Origin: Streptomyces sp. YIM 98790
GTDB taxonomy: Bacteria > Actinomycetota > Actinomycetes > Streptomycetales > Streptomycetaceae
Reading direction: 5' to 3'
Length of the DNA stretch: 59,479 nt
NCBI RefSeq assembly: GCF_011421595.1
Contig: NZ_WTLH01000001.1
Span: 43,825-103,303, forward strand
The notes under the pieces: model-generated
The model's database searches: none
What the model saw: the letters and a program-made list of their open reading frames with translations, nothing else
What the model was told of the DNA's origin: nothing
Position numbers and translations under genes: made by a program
Shown: positions 50,467-58,398 of the stretch, piece by piece
Layout: each line of letters opens with the position of its first letter
How positions within the stretch are numbered: the stretch's first letter is position 1

Positions 50467-51564
50467 GTGATCGAGCCGTTCCGCATCGACATCCCCCAGG
50501 CCGACCTCGACGACCTCACCGACCGGCTCTCCCGCACCCGCTGGCCCAACGAGATCGCGGACGCCGGCTGGGACTACGGCTTCCCGCTGGCACGGCTCAG
50601 GGAACTGGCCGCGTACTGGCGCACCGGCTACGACTGGCGCGAGCACGAGGCCGGGCTGAACGAGCTGCCCCACTTCACCACCGAGATCGACGGCCAGAAC
50701 ATCCACTTCGTCCACGTCCGGTCCCCGGCACCGGACGCGCCGGCGCTGATCCTGACCCACGGCTGGCCCGGTTCGTTCCTGGAGTTCCTCGACGTGATCG
50801 GGCCGCTCTCCCGCGACTTCCACCTGGTGATCCCCTCCATCCCGGGTTACGGCTTCTCCGGGCCGACCCACGAGCGCGGCTGGGACATCGTCCGGGTCGC
50901 CCGGGCCTGGGCGGAGCTGATGCGCCGCCTCGGGTACGAGCGCTACGGCGCGCAGGGCGGCGACTTCGGCGCGGGCATCTCACTGGCGCTCGGCGCGGTG
51001 GCGCCCGGGCAGGTCATCGGGGTGCACGTCAACTACCTGCCGACCCGGCCGGACCCGGACGCCGGCATCGGACTGTCCGCAACGGACGAAGCCCGGCTGG
51101 ACAAGGTCAGGCGGCTGATGGCGAACCGTCCGCCGTACCAGGCGCTGCAGGCCCTCACCCCCCAGACCATCGGCTACGCGCTGACCGACTCCCCGGTCGG
51201 CCAGCTCGCCTGGATCGCCGAACGCTTCGCCCAGTGGACCGACCCCCGCTCGCCGATCAGCGACGAGCGGATGCTCACCGGCATCTCGCTGTACTGGCTG
51301 ACCGCCACGGCGGCCTCCTCGGCGCGGCTGCACCGCGAGGCGCCGCGGCGGACCGAGCCGTGCCCGGTACCGGTCGGCGTGGCGGTGTTCCCGCACGACA
51401 TCACGCAGCCGGTGCGGCCCCTGGCCGAGCGGCGGTACGACATCAGGCACTGGTCGGAGTTCGGGCGCGGCGGCCACTTCGCCGCGATGGAGGTGCCGGA
51501 CCTGCTCGCCGGGGACGTCCGGGACTTCTTCCTCACCCTCGCCAAGGACGGCGACCGGGGCTGA
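50467..51564 (+). CDS. Epoxide hydrolase (alpha/beta-hydrolase with EHN domain)
   Basis: A 365-residue enzyme that opens epoxides to diols. Residues 1-110 are the N-terminal EHN domain (IPQADLDDLTDRLSRTRWPN). The alpha/beta-hydrolase core has oxyanion motif THGWPGS (97-103), nucleophile D166 in GAQGGDFGAG, lid tyrosines, and the catalytic His in GGHFAAMEVP near the C-terminus. GTG at 50467. Divergent from its likely repressor (MarR, 49891-50355), indicating substrate-induced detoxification. Confidence 0.92.
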   Translation: MIEPFRIDIPQADLDDLTDRLSRTRWPNEIADAGWDYGFPLARLRELAAYWRTGYDWREHEAGLNELPHFTTEIDGQNIHFVHVRSPAPDAPALILTHGWPGSFLEFLDVIGPLSRDFHLVIPSIPGYGFSGPTHERGWDIVRVARAWAELMRRLGYERYGAQGGDFGAGISLALGAVAPGQVIGVHVNYLPTRPDPDAGIGLSATDEARLDKVRRLMANRPPYQALQALTPQTIGYALTDSPVGQLAWIAERFAQWTDPRSPISDERMLTGISLYWLTATAASSARLHREAPRRTEPCPVPVGVAVFPHDITQPVRPLAERRYDIRHWSEFGRGGHFAAMEVPDLLAGDVRDFFLTLAKDGDRG

Positions 51565-51570
51565 GAGGGG

Positions 51571-51622
51571 TCCGCCCCCTTCCCGGAGCGGCATAGGGGG
51601 AACCGTCCGGGAAGGGGGCGGA
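51571..51622. terminator. Bidirectional terminator, 17-bp perfect stem
   Basis: TCCGCCCCCTTCCCGGA (51571-51587) pairs perfectly with 51606-51622 across an 18-nt loop, between the convergent epoxide hydrolase and sugar-permease genes. Confidence 0.85.
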
Positions 51623-51640
51623 GTCGGGGGGACGGGCGGG

Positions 51641-52546
51641 TCAGCTCTTGACGGAGCCGGACATCAGGCCGCCGATGAAGTACTTGCCGAGCACGATGTA
51701 GACCACCAGCGTGGGCAGCGAGGCGAAGAGGGCGCCCGCCATGGAGACGCCGTAGTTCTGCAGCAGCGCGCCGTTGGCGAGGTTGTTCAGCGCCAGGGTC
51801 ACCGGGCCGTTCTGGCTGGAGGAGAAGAACACCGCGAACAGGAAGTCGTTCCAGGCCGAGGTGAACTGCCAGATCAGCACCACCACGAAGCTCGGCACGG
51901 AGATCGGAAGGATCACCGACCAGTAGGTGCGCAGCATGCCGGCGCCGTCGATCCGCGCCGCCTCCACCAGTTCGTGCGGCACGGTCTGGTAGTAGTTGCG
52001 GAAGATCAGCGTGGTGATCGGGATGCCGAACACCGAGTGCAGCAGGATCAGCGTCGGGATGCCGCTCGGCAGTTGCAGCTCCAGCACCAGCTCGTTCAGC
52101 GGAATGATCACCGCCTGGTACGGGATGAACATCCCGAACAGGATCAGGGTGAAGACCAGGTTGGCCCCGCGGAAGGACCAGCGGGAGAGCACGAAGCCGT
52201 TGACGGAGCCGAGCAGCGCGGCGATCAGCGCGGACGGCACCACCATCTGGAGCGTGCGCCAGATGGCCGGGGACAGGGTGGTCCAGGCGGCCTCCCAGTT
52301 GTCCAGCGTCCAGCTCGTGGGCAGGGACCAGGCCCGCGCCGGCGAGGCGTCGCCGGGCCCCTTGAAGCTGGTGACCAGCAGGACGTAGACGGGGATCAGG
52401 ACGACCAGGAGGAAGAACAGCAGGGCCGCGTAGCGCAGGGTGCGGGCGAGGGTGAAACCGCCGCCCCGGCGACGGCCGCGCCCCCGGCCTGCCGGAGTGC
52501 CCGCGACCTCCTGCGGCGGGACCGGCTGGGTGGTGACCGCGGTCAT
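51641..52546 (-). CDS. Sugar ABC transporter permease (MalG-type)
   Basis: A 301-residue CUT1 permease. Cytoplasmic tail 1-35 is Pro/Gly/Arg-rich; six membrane segments follow. Coupling loop HELVEAARIDGAGMLRTYWS; ends IVLGKYFIGGLMSGSVKS, the usual MalG-like terminus. ATG at 52546 shares one nucleotide with the upstream permease stop (TGATG). Last gene of the operon 54850 to 51641. Confidence 0.93.
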   Translation of the reverse strand: MTAVTTQPVPPQEVAGTPAGRGRGRRRGGGFTLARTLRYAALLFFLLVVLIPVYVLLVTSFKGPGDASPARAWSLPTSWTLDNWEAAWTTLSPAIWRTLQMVVPSALIAALLGSVNGFVLSRWSFRGANLVFTLILFGMFIPYQAVIIPLNELVLELQLPSGIPTLILLHSVFGIPITTLIFRNYYQTVPHELVEAARIDGAGMLRTYWSVILPISVPSFVVVLIWQFTSAWNDFLFAVFFSSSQNGPVTLALNNLANGALLQNYGVSMAGALFASLPTLVVYIVLGKYFIGGLMSGSVKS

Positions 52547-53448
52547 CACTTCTCCTTGCGATTCGTGCGGACGAGATAGGGCACGACCACCAGGGCCACG
52601 ATGACCAGCAGGATCGACCCGACCGCGGCGGCGTTCGCGTAGTCGAAGCTCGACTTGAACACGTACATGTCCACCGCGGGCACCTTGGTCTGGTAGTTCG
52701 CCGGCTTCGAGATCGACATGATCAGGTCGAAGGACTTCAGCGACATGTGCCCGATGATGATCAGCGCCGACAGCGCGATGGGCGAAAGCTGCGGGAAGAG
52801 GACCAGCCGGTAGAGCTGCCAGGTGGAGGCGCCGTCCACCCGGGCCGCCTCGCGCAGCTCGTCGGGGATGCCGCGGAAGCCGGCCAGGAAAAGCGCCATC
52901 ACATAGCCGGAGAGCTGCCAGATGGCGGGGATGGCGATGGCGGTGATGCCGTAGTCGACGTTGTTCCACCAGTTGTTCTGGAGGAAGTCGAGGCCGGCCA
53001 TCTGGAACAGGCGGTTGAGCCCGGTGGCGCTCGCGTCCTGGTTCGAGTTGAGCAGCCACCGCCACACCACACCGGAGGCCACGAAGGACACGGCCATGGG
53101 GAAGAGGTAGATCGAGCGGAAGATCCCCTCGCCCTTCAGGGGCCGCTCCAGCAGCCACGCCCACAGGAACCCCATCAGCATCGTCCCGGCCAGGAACACG
53201 CCGGTGAACAGCAGCAGGTTCTTCAGCGAGTGCTGGAACGCCTCGCTGCCCAGCAGGTCGAAGTAGTTGTCCAGCCACACGGTTTCGGACGGCGCCCGGC
53301 CGGTGGTCTGGGCGGCGGTGTGCACGTCCGTCAGCGAGGTGCGGAAGTTGGCGCCGATCAGCCCGTAGACGAAGATGCCCACGAGGATCAGCGAGGGCGC
53401 TATCAGCAGCAGCGGCGCCCCGGCTTTCTTGACGGTCTTGATCATCAA
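52546..53448 (-). CDS. Sugar ABC transporter permease (MalF-type)
   Basis: A 300-residue CUT1 permease with six membrane segments and coupling loop DELREAARVDGASTWQLYRL. Two adjacent ATGs (53448, 53445) share GGGAGA as ribosome site. It lies 112 bp downstream of the binding-protein gene; that gap holds two overlapping GC-rich hairpins. It forms the channel with the MalG-type partner. The sugar ATPase must be supplied from elsewhere. Confidence 0.93.
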   Translation of the reverse strand: MMIKTVKKAGAPLLLIAPSLILVGIFVYGLIGANFRTSLTDVHTAAQTTGRAPSETVWLDNYFDLLGSEAFQHSLKNLLLFTGVFLAGTMLMGFLWAWLLERPLKGEGIFRSIYLFPMAVSFVASGVVWRWLLNSNQDASATGLNRLFQMAGLDFLQNNWWNNVDYGITAIAIPAIWQLSGYVMALFLAGFRGIPDELREAARVDGASTWQLYRLVLFPQLSPIALSALIIIGHMSLKSFDLIMSISKPANYQTKVPAVDMYVFKSSFDYANAAAVGSILLVIVALVVVPYLVRTNRKEK

Positions 53449-53462
53449 ATCTCCCTGGAGCG

Positions 53463-53550
53463 CCGCGGCGCGCCGCCGGCGGGATCGTGCCGGCGGCGGC
53501 GCGCCGCGGTCCGGCCGGGACCGGATGCCGGTCAGGTCACGGCCGGACCG
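53463..53550 (-). terminator. Two overlapping hairpins between binding-protein and permease genes
   Basis: An 18-bp stem with one 3-nt bulge (53463-53480 with 53489-53509) and an 11-bp perfect stem (53507-53517 with 53540-53550). They share 53507-53509. Typical place for a partial terminator or RNase barrier that leaves receptor mRNA more abundant than permease mRNA. Confidence 0.65.
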
Positions 53551-53560
53551 GCGGGCGCGG

Positions 53561-54850
53561 TCAGCTCGTGGCTGCCGCGGCGGCGAGTTCGGACTGGAAC
53601 GTCGCCACGTCGGAGGCGCCGGCGGTGAACTTGCTGGTGGCGTCCGAGATGGCGTTCAGCACGGCCACCGGGGCCGCCGCGCCGTGCGCCAGGGAGGAGA
53701 CGATGGTGTCCTGGCCGAAGGACTCGATGGCGGTCTGCTGGTACGCGGAGAACTCGGCCGGGTCGGCGTCCACGCGGGCCGGGATGGAGCCCTTGGCCTT
53801 GTTGAACGCGGTCTGGCCCTCCAGGGAGCCGACGGTCTCCAGCCAGTTGCGGGCACCGTCGGGGTGCGGGGCGCCCTCGGGCAGGGTGAAGGAGTCGGCG
53901 AGGAAGTCGAAGACCCCGTCCGTGCCCGGGACCGGGAAGGCGGTGAAGTCGGTGCCCAGCACCTTGCCCTGCTCCTCGAACGCGGCCACGGCCCAGTCGC
54001 CCATCACGTTGAAGGCGGCGTTGCCGTCGATGACCATCTGGGTGGCCTCGGGCCAGTCCAGACCGTCGCGGTCACTGTTGGTGTAGCTCATGGCCTGCTC
54101 GAAGTTCTCAAGCGCCTCGGTGACCTCGGGGCCGTTCCAGTCGGTGGTGCCCTCCCACAGACCGGTGTAGGCGTCCGCGCCCAGGCTGGAGAGCAGGATG
54201 GTCTCCAGCAGGTGGACCTGGGTCCAGGCGGTGGCCACCGACAGCGGGGTGACGCCGGCCTCCTGCAGGGTGTCCAGGTCGGCGAACCACTCGTCGAGGT
54301 CCGCGTAGGTCTTGTCCGGGTCGATGTCGTTGGCCTCCAGCACGGCCGGGTTGGCCCACACCACGTTGGCGCGGTGGATGTTGGAGGGGATGGAGTAGAT
54401 CTTGCCGTCGTGGGTCAGACGCTCGATCAGGTCGGCGGGGAAGGCGTCGCGCAGCTCGAAGGCGTCGTAGAGCAGCGAGACGTCCTGCAGCTGACCGGCG
54501 TTGATGTAGTCCAGCAGTTCCATGCCGGCGTGCGCCTGGAAGGTGTCCGGCGGGTCGTTGGCCTGGAGGCGGGACTGGAGCAGGTCCTTGGCCGCGGAAC
54601 CGGCACCGCCGGCCACGGCCCCGTTGACGAACTTGGTCTCCGGGTGCTGCTCCTCGAAGACGTTCACCAGAGCGTCCAGGCCCGCCTTCTCCGAGCCGGC
54701 CGCCCACCAGGTGAAGACCTCGACCTCGGCGGCGGAGCCACCGCCGCCGCCGTCGCCTCCGTCGTCCGAGTCGCCGCCGCAGGCGGCCAGCGTCAGGCCG
54801 GCGATGACGGCGCCCGCCACCATCGCGTTCGTTCTGCGATTGACACGCAT
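53561..54850 (-). CDS. Sugar ABC transporter substrate-binding lipoprotein (glucose/GtsA-like CUT1)
   Basis: A 429-residue lipoprotein: signal MRVNRRTNAMVAGAVIAG with lipobox LAAC (residues 21-24), acidic Gly/Asp linker, then VFTWWAAGSEKAGLDALVNV, GGAGSAAKDLLQSRLQANDP and DTFQAHAGMELLDY. The pattern is that of glucose/mannose-type binding proteins (Thermus/Pseudomonas GtsA group). ATG at 54850 has AGGGA upstream. Its promoter at 54947-54975 carries a Rok7B7-like site on the -35 box, so the divergent ROK protein is the likely regulator. Confidence 0.9.
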   Translation of the reverse strand: MRVNRRTNAMVAGAVIAGLTLAACGGDSDDGGDGGGGGSAAEVEVFTWWAAGSEKAGLDALVNVFEEQHPETKFVNGAVAGGAGSAAKDLLQSRLQANDPPDTFQAHAGMELLDYINAGQLQDVSLLYDAFELRDAFPADLIERLTHDGKIYSIPSNIHRANVVWANPAVLEANDIDPDKTYADLDEWFADLDTLQEAGVTPLSVATAWTQVHLLETILLSSLGADAYTGLWEGTTDWNGPEVTEALENFEQAMSYTNSDRDGLDWPEATQMVIDGNAAFNVMGDWAVAAFEEQGKVLGTDFTAFPVPGTDGVFDFLADSFTLPEGAPHPDGARNWLETVGSLEGQTAFNKAKGSIPARVDADPAEFSAYQQTAIESFGQDTIVSSLAHGAAAPVAVLNAISDATSKFTAGASDVATFQSELAAAAATS

Positions 54851-54946
54851 TCGTATCCCTACGCCTTCGTTGCCGTATCAGGGGGTCGGTGCGTGTGGGG
54901 AGTCACGCACCGGCCGGAAGCGCCGTGGTGCGCCCGTCCGCGGCCC

Positions 54947-54975
54947 ATCAAAGGGCCGCCCCCGATTGAAGTCAA
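54947..54975 (-). promoter_or_regulatory. Promoter of minus-strand sugar ABC operon
   Basis: Reading the minus strand: TTGACT (54975-54970), 17-bp spacer, TTTGAT (54952-54947). The -10 sits inside CGGCCC-ATCAAA-GGGCCG (54941-54958), a perfect inverted repeat. Predicted leader about 90 nt. Confidence 0.65.
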
Positions 54976-54983
54976 GAAGTAAA
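54971..54983. promoter_or_regulatory. Rok7B7-like operator
   Basis: On the minus strand, TTTACTTCTTGAC matches all 13 positions of TTKAMKHSTTSAV, which I recall as the published Rok7B7 motif of S. coelicolor. It overlaps the -35 box of the minus-strand sugar operon, the position expected for a repressor. Confidence 0.55.
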
Positions 54984-55103
54984 TTCAAAGTGACATCCAA
55001 CCGTGTCTTCGGGTTGGGTCGTGTATCCAAACCTGCGGAGACGGCGCCCCTGCCCGCTTCCGGGTTCAGAGCTCGTGGAAGACCAGGCGGTATCCTGACC
55101 GCT

Positions 55104-56288
55104 GTGCGCGCTGACCGGGTGACCCCGGGTTCGCAGACTTCACTACGTGAGGCCAACCGAGCCCGGATCGTGAGCGCCGTCCAGCGGCGTGGGTCGCTCA
55201 CGCAGATCGAGCTGGCCGGCGTCACCGGCCTGTCCCCGGCCACCGTCTCCAACATCGTCAAGGAGCTCACCGCCGCCGGTGTGCTGCACACCTCCCCCTC
55301 CACCCGCAGCGGACGCCGCGCCCTGCTGGTCACCCTGGCCCGCAACCTGGGACTGGTGGCCGGGGTGCACTTCGGCAGCCGCTCGCTGCGCGTGGCACTG
55401 GCCGACGCCTCCATGCAGGTCCTGGCCGACCAGCGGATGCCGCTCGCCCCCGACCACCGGGCCGACGCCGGGCTGCGCCGCGCCGCCATGCTGGTCAGCG
55501 AGATGGTCGAGTCGGTGGAGGCCCGGCCCGAGGAACTGCTGGCGGTCGGGGTCTGCCTGCCCGCCCCGGTGGACCGCCGCACCGGCCGCATCACCACCGT
55601 CGGCATGCTGCGCGGCTGGGACGGCGTGGCCGTGCCCGAGGTGATCGGCGAGGAACTGTCCGCCCCGGTGACCGTGGACAACGACGCCAACCTCGGGGCC
55701 CTGGCCGAAGCCCGCTTCGGGGCCGGCGCCGGACACGAGGACCTCGCCTACCTGCGGGTCTCGCACGGAGTGGGCGGCGGCCTGATCCTCGGCGGCCAGC
55801 TCATGCACGGCCGCGGCGGCGGCGCCGGCGAGATCGGGCATGTGACGGTCGACGACAACGGGCCCATCTGCCGCTGCGGCAACCGCGGTTGCCTGGAGAC
55901 ATTCGTCGGCGCTCCGGCGCTGCTGGGAATGCTGGCCGCCAGCCACGGCCACCTGACGCTGCGGGATGTCATCACCCGGGCCAAGGACGGCGACCCGGGC
56001 TGCCGCCGGGTGCTGTCCGACACCGGCCAGCACCTCGGGGTGGCCGCGGCCAACCTGTGCAACCTGGTCGATCCGGAAATCGTCGTGGTGGGCGGCCAGC
56101 TCGCGGACGCCGGGGAGATCCTGCTCGGCCCGATGCGGAACGTGGTCGCCCAGCGCACCATGCCCTCCACCGCCGGGCCGGTGGAGGTGGTGGCCGGCGA
56201 GCTGGGCTCGGCGGCCGAGGTGCGCGGCGCCCTCGCCGTGGCCCTGGACACCGCCCGCCTCAGCGGAGCCCTGGGGGTGAGCGTATGA
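55104..56288 (+). CDS. rok7B7: ROK-family transcriptional regulator (Rok7B7-like)
   Basis: A 394-residue ROK protein. N-terminal winged helix (SLREANRARIVSAVQRRGSL, GLSPATVSNIVKELTAAGV), then the sugar-kinase-like ROK fold with VDNDANLGALAEARFGAGAG, GVGGGLILGG, GEIGHVTVD and the zinc motif CRCGNRGCLE. GTG at 55104 is preceded by TATCCT (55091-55096) at leaderless spacing; no ribosome site is present. The stop overlaps the xylF-like start (ATGA). The layout (CUT1 ABC operon, ROK gene, xylFGH) matches my recollection of the S. coelicolor rok7B7 locus, controlling xylose uptake and carbon repression; the symbol rests on that synteny and the operator match. Confidence 0.85.
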   Translation: MRADRVTPGSQTSLREANRARIVSAVQRRGSLTQIELAGVTGLSPATVSNIVKELTAAGVLHTSPSTRSGRRALLVTLARNLGLVAGVHFGSRSLRVALADASMQVLADQRMPLAPDHRADAGLRRAAMLVSEMVESVEARPEELLAVGVCLPAPVDRRTGRITTVGMLRGWDGVAVPEVIGEELSAPVTVDNDANLGALAEARFGAGAGHEDLAYLRVSHGVGGGLILGGQLMHGRGGGAGEIGHVTVDDNGPICRCGNRGCLETFVGAPALLGMLAASHGHLTLRDVITRAKDGDPGCRRVLSDTGQHLGVAAANLCNLVDPEIVVVGGQLADAGEILLGPMRNVVAQRTMPSTAGPVEVVAGELGSAAEVRGALAVALDTARLSGALGVSV

Positions 56289-57595
56289 CCACGCTGCGCG
56301 GGATAGCCACCGCGCTCCGCCGCCCGGGCTCCGCCGCGGACCGCTCCGCGGGTTCCCCCGCCGTGGGTACCGCAGTCCGCTCCCCGTACTCCGCCGCGCA
56401 GGCCGGTGCCGCGCAGGCCGGTGCCGCGGGCCCGGGAAGCCGCCGCACGGAGCCTGACGCCCCGGGCGCCGCGGACCGCCGGGCGGGCCCTCGTGCCCGG
56501 GGGCGGGCCTGGCAGGTGATCGTGGGGCTGGCAGTGGTGGCCGGCCTGGCGCTGGGCGGTGCGGCGTGCGGGCCGCGGGGCGCGGGCGGCGCAGCCGAGG
56601 ACTCGGAGGGCGCCATCGCGCTGCTGCTGCCCGAGGTGAAGACCGCCCGCTACGAGACCGCCGACCGTCCCGCGTTCGCCGGCGTGGTGGAACGCCGCTG
56701 CCCGGACTGCGAGGTGTACTACGCCAACGCCGACCAGGACGCCGCCATCCAGCAGCAGCAGGCCGAGTCCATGCTCGCCCGCGGCGCCGACGTCCTGGTG
56801 CTGGACGCCGTGGACGCGGTCGCCGCGGTCAGCATCGTGCAGCAGGCCGAGCGGTACGGAGTCCCCGTCATCGCCTACGATCGCTTCATCGCGGATGCGG
56901 ACGTGGACTACTACGTCTCGTTCGACAGCGAGCTGATCGGCTACCTCCAGGGCACCGCCCTGGTGGCCGCCCTCAAGGAGCGGGCCCCGAGAACGGGCGG
57001 GGACCCACCCGGCATACTCCTCGTCCACGGTTCCCCGACCGACCCGAACTCCGCCGAGCTCGCCGCCGGGGTCGACCGCGCGCTCGACGGAGAGGACATC
57101 GAGGTGCTCGCCGAGTACGACACCCCCGACTGGAGCCCCGACAAGGCCACGGACTGGGTGGAGAGCCAGCTCACCCAGTACGCCGGCCGGGTCGACGGCA
57201 TCTACGCGGCCAACGACGCCATCGCCGGCGGCGCGATCGCCGCCATGAAGGCCGCGGGCATCGAGCCCGTGCCGCCGGTGACCGGGCAGGACGGCGAGCT
57301 GGCCGCGGTCCAGCGGATTCTCACCGGCGACCAGTACATGACCGTCTACAAGGCCGCCACCGAGCAGGCCCGCACCGCCGCCGAACTGGCCGTGCGGGTG
57401 CTGCGCGGCGAGTCACCGCGCACCACCGCGGTGATCGACGGCGTGCCCAGCCTGCTGCTCGCCCCCCGCGCGGTGGGCGTGAACGACATCGAGCGGGTCA
57501 TCGTCAACGGCGGTGTGCACTCGGTGGACGACATCTGCACCCGCTACTACGAAGACGCCTGCACCCGGGCCGGACTGCTCCAGGAGGCGCCGTGA
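56285..57595 (+). CDS. xylF: Xylose-type ABC substrate-binding lipoprotein (XylF-like)
   Basis: A 436-residue CUT2 binding protein of the periplasmic-binding type 4 group. Motifs: EDSEGAIALLLPEVKTARYE, VLVLDAVDAVAAVSIVQQAE, VPVIAYDRFIADADVDYYVS and GSPTDPNSAELAAG. The lipobox GGAAC lies near residue 95, after about 75 residues of Ala/Gly/Arg-rich sequence; that is an abnormally long tail for a lipoprotein signal. No downstream ATG with better spacing exists near the hydrophobic stretch, but internal GTG codons could be the real start. The ATG at 56285 overlaps the ROK stop. Xylose is the best guess for the ligand. Confidence 0.88.
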   Translation: MTTLRGIATALRRPGSAADRSAGSPAVGTAVRSPYSAAQAGAAQAGAAGPGSRRTEPDAPGAADRRAGPRARGRAWQVIVGLAVVAGLALGGAACGPRGAGGAAEDSEGAIALLLPEVKTARYETADRPAFAGVVERRCPDCEVYYANADQDAAIQQQQAESMLARGADVLVLDAVDAVAAVSIVQQAERYGVPVIAYDRFIADADVDYYVSFDSELIGYLQGTALVAALKERAPRTGGDPPGILLVHGSPTDPNSAELAAGVDRALDGEDIEVLAEYDTPDWSPDKATDWVESQLTQYAGRVDGIYAANDAIAGGAIAAMKAAGIEPVPPVTGQDGELAAVQRILTGDQYMTVYKAATEQARTAAELAVRVLRGESPRTTAVIDGVPSLLLAPRAVGVNDIERVIVNGGVHSVDDICTRYYEDACTRAGLLQEAP

Positions 57596-58398
57596 CCGAA
57601 TCCGCGGCTTCGGCCGCCTCCCCCGCACCCGCCACCCCGCCCTCGCTGTCCGACCCGGTGCTGTCGCTGCGCGGCGTCTGCAAGAACTTCGGCGGCGTCC
57701 GCGCCCTGGCCGACGTCAGCCTGGACGTCCACCCGCACGAGGTGCTGGCCGTGGTCGGCGACAACGGCGCCGGCAAGTCCACCCTCGCCGGGGTGATCGC
57801 CGGGGTCTACCGCCCGGACGCCGGCCAGGTGCTGCTGGACGGCAGACCCGTGGTGCTCGGCTCTCCTGCGGTGGCCCGCAGCCTGGGCATCGCCGCCGTC
57901 TTCCAGGACCTCGCCCTGTGCCACAACCTCGACGTGGTGGAGAACCTCTTCCTCGCCCACGAGCCCACCCGCGGCGGCTTCCTGGACGAGGTCGCCATGG
58001 AACGCACGGCGTGGGAGCTGCTCGGCCAGCTCGGCACCAGCGTGCCGTCGGTCCGCCTGCCGGTGCGGGAGCTGTCCGGCGGCCAGCGGCAGGTGGTGGC
58101 GGTGGCCCGGGCGCTGCTCGGCTCCCCCCGGGTGGTGGTGCTGGACGAGCCCACCGCCGCGCTCGGCATCCGGCAGACCGCCGAGGTGCTCAATCTGGTG
58201 GAGCGGCTGCGCGAGCGCGGCCACGCCGTGGTGCTGATCAGTCACCAGGCGTCGGATCTCCAGGCGGTCGCCGACCGCTTCGTGGTGCTCCGGCTGGGCA
58301 GGGTCGGCGGAGAGCTTGACGCGGCCAGCGTCGGATACGAGGATCTGCTCGCCGCGATGACCGGAGCGAGCCGGCCCAGCGGCAGGAAATCCCGATGA
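57592..58398 (+). CDS. xylG: Xylose-type ABC ATPase (XylG-like, single domain)
   Basis: A 268-residue sugar ABC ATPase with one nucleotide-binding domain: Walker A GDNGAGKST, Q-loop FQDLALC, signature LSGGQRQ, Walker B VVVLDEPTAALG, H-loop LISHQ. E. coli XylG has two such domains in one chain; the single-domain form is usual in Streptomyces. GTG at 57592 overlaps the binding-protein stop (GTGA), which settles the start inside a long open frame. Confidence 0.9.
   Translation: MTESAASAASPAPATPPSLSDPVLSLRGVCKNFGGVRALADVSLDVHPHEVLAVVGDNGAGKSTLAGVIAGVYRPDAGQVLLDGRPVVLGSPAVARSLGIAAVFQDLALCHNLDVVENLFLAHEPTRGGFLDEVAMERTAWELLGQLGTSVPSVRLPVRELSGGQRQVVAVARALLGSPRVVVLDEPTAALGIRQTAEVLNLVERLRERGHAVVLISHQASDLQAVADRFVVLRLGRVGGELDAASVGYEDLLAAMTGASRPSGRKSR

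Noticed and set aside
53561..54850. Calling the binding protein NgcE (chitobiose)
   Set aside because: A chitobiose system may lie near rok7B7 in S. coelicolor, but this protein lacks the Tat-type start I recall for NgcE and reads as a glucose/GtsA-type receptor.
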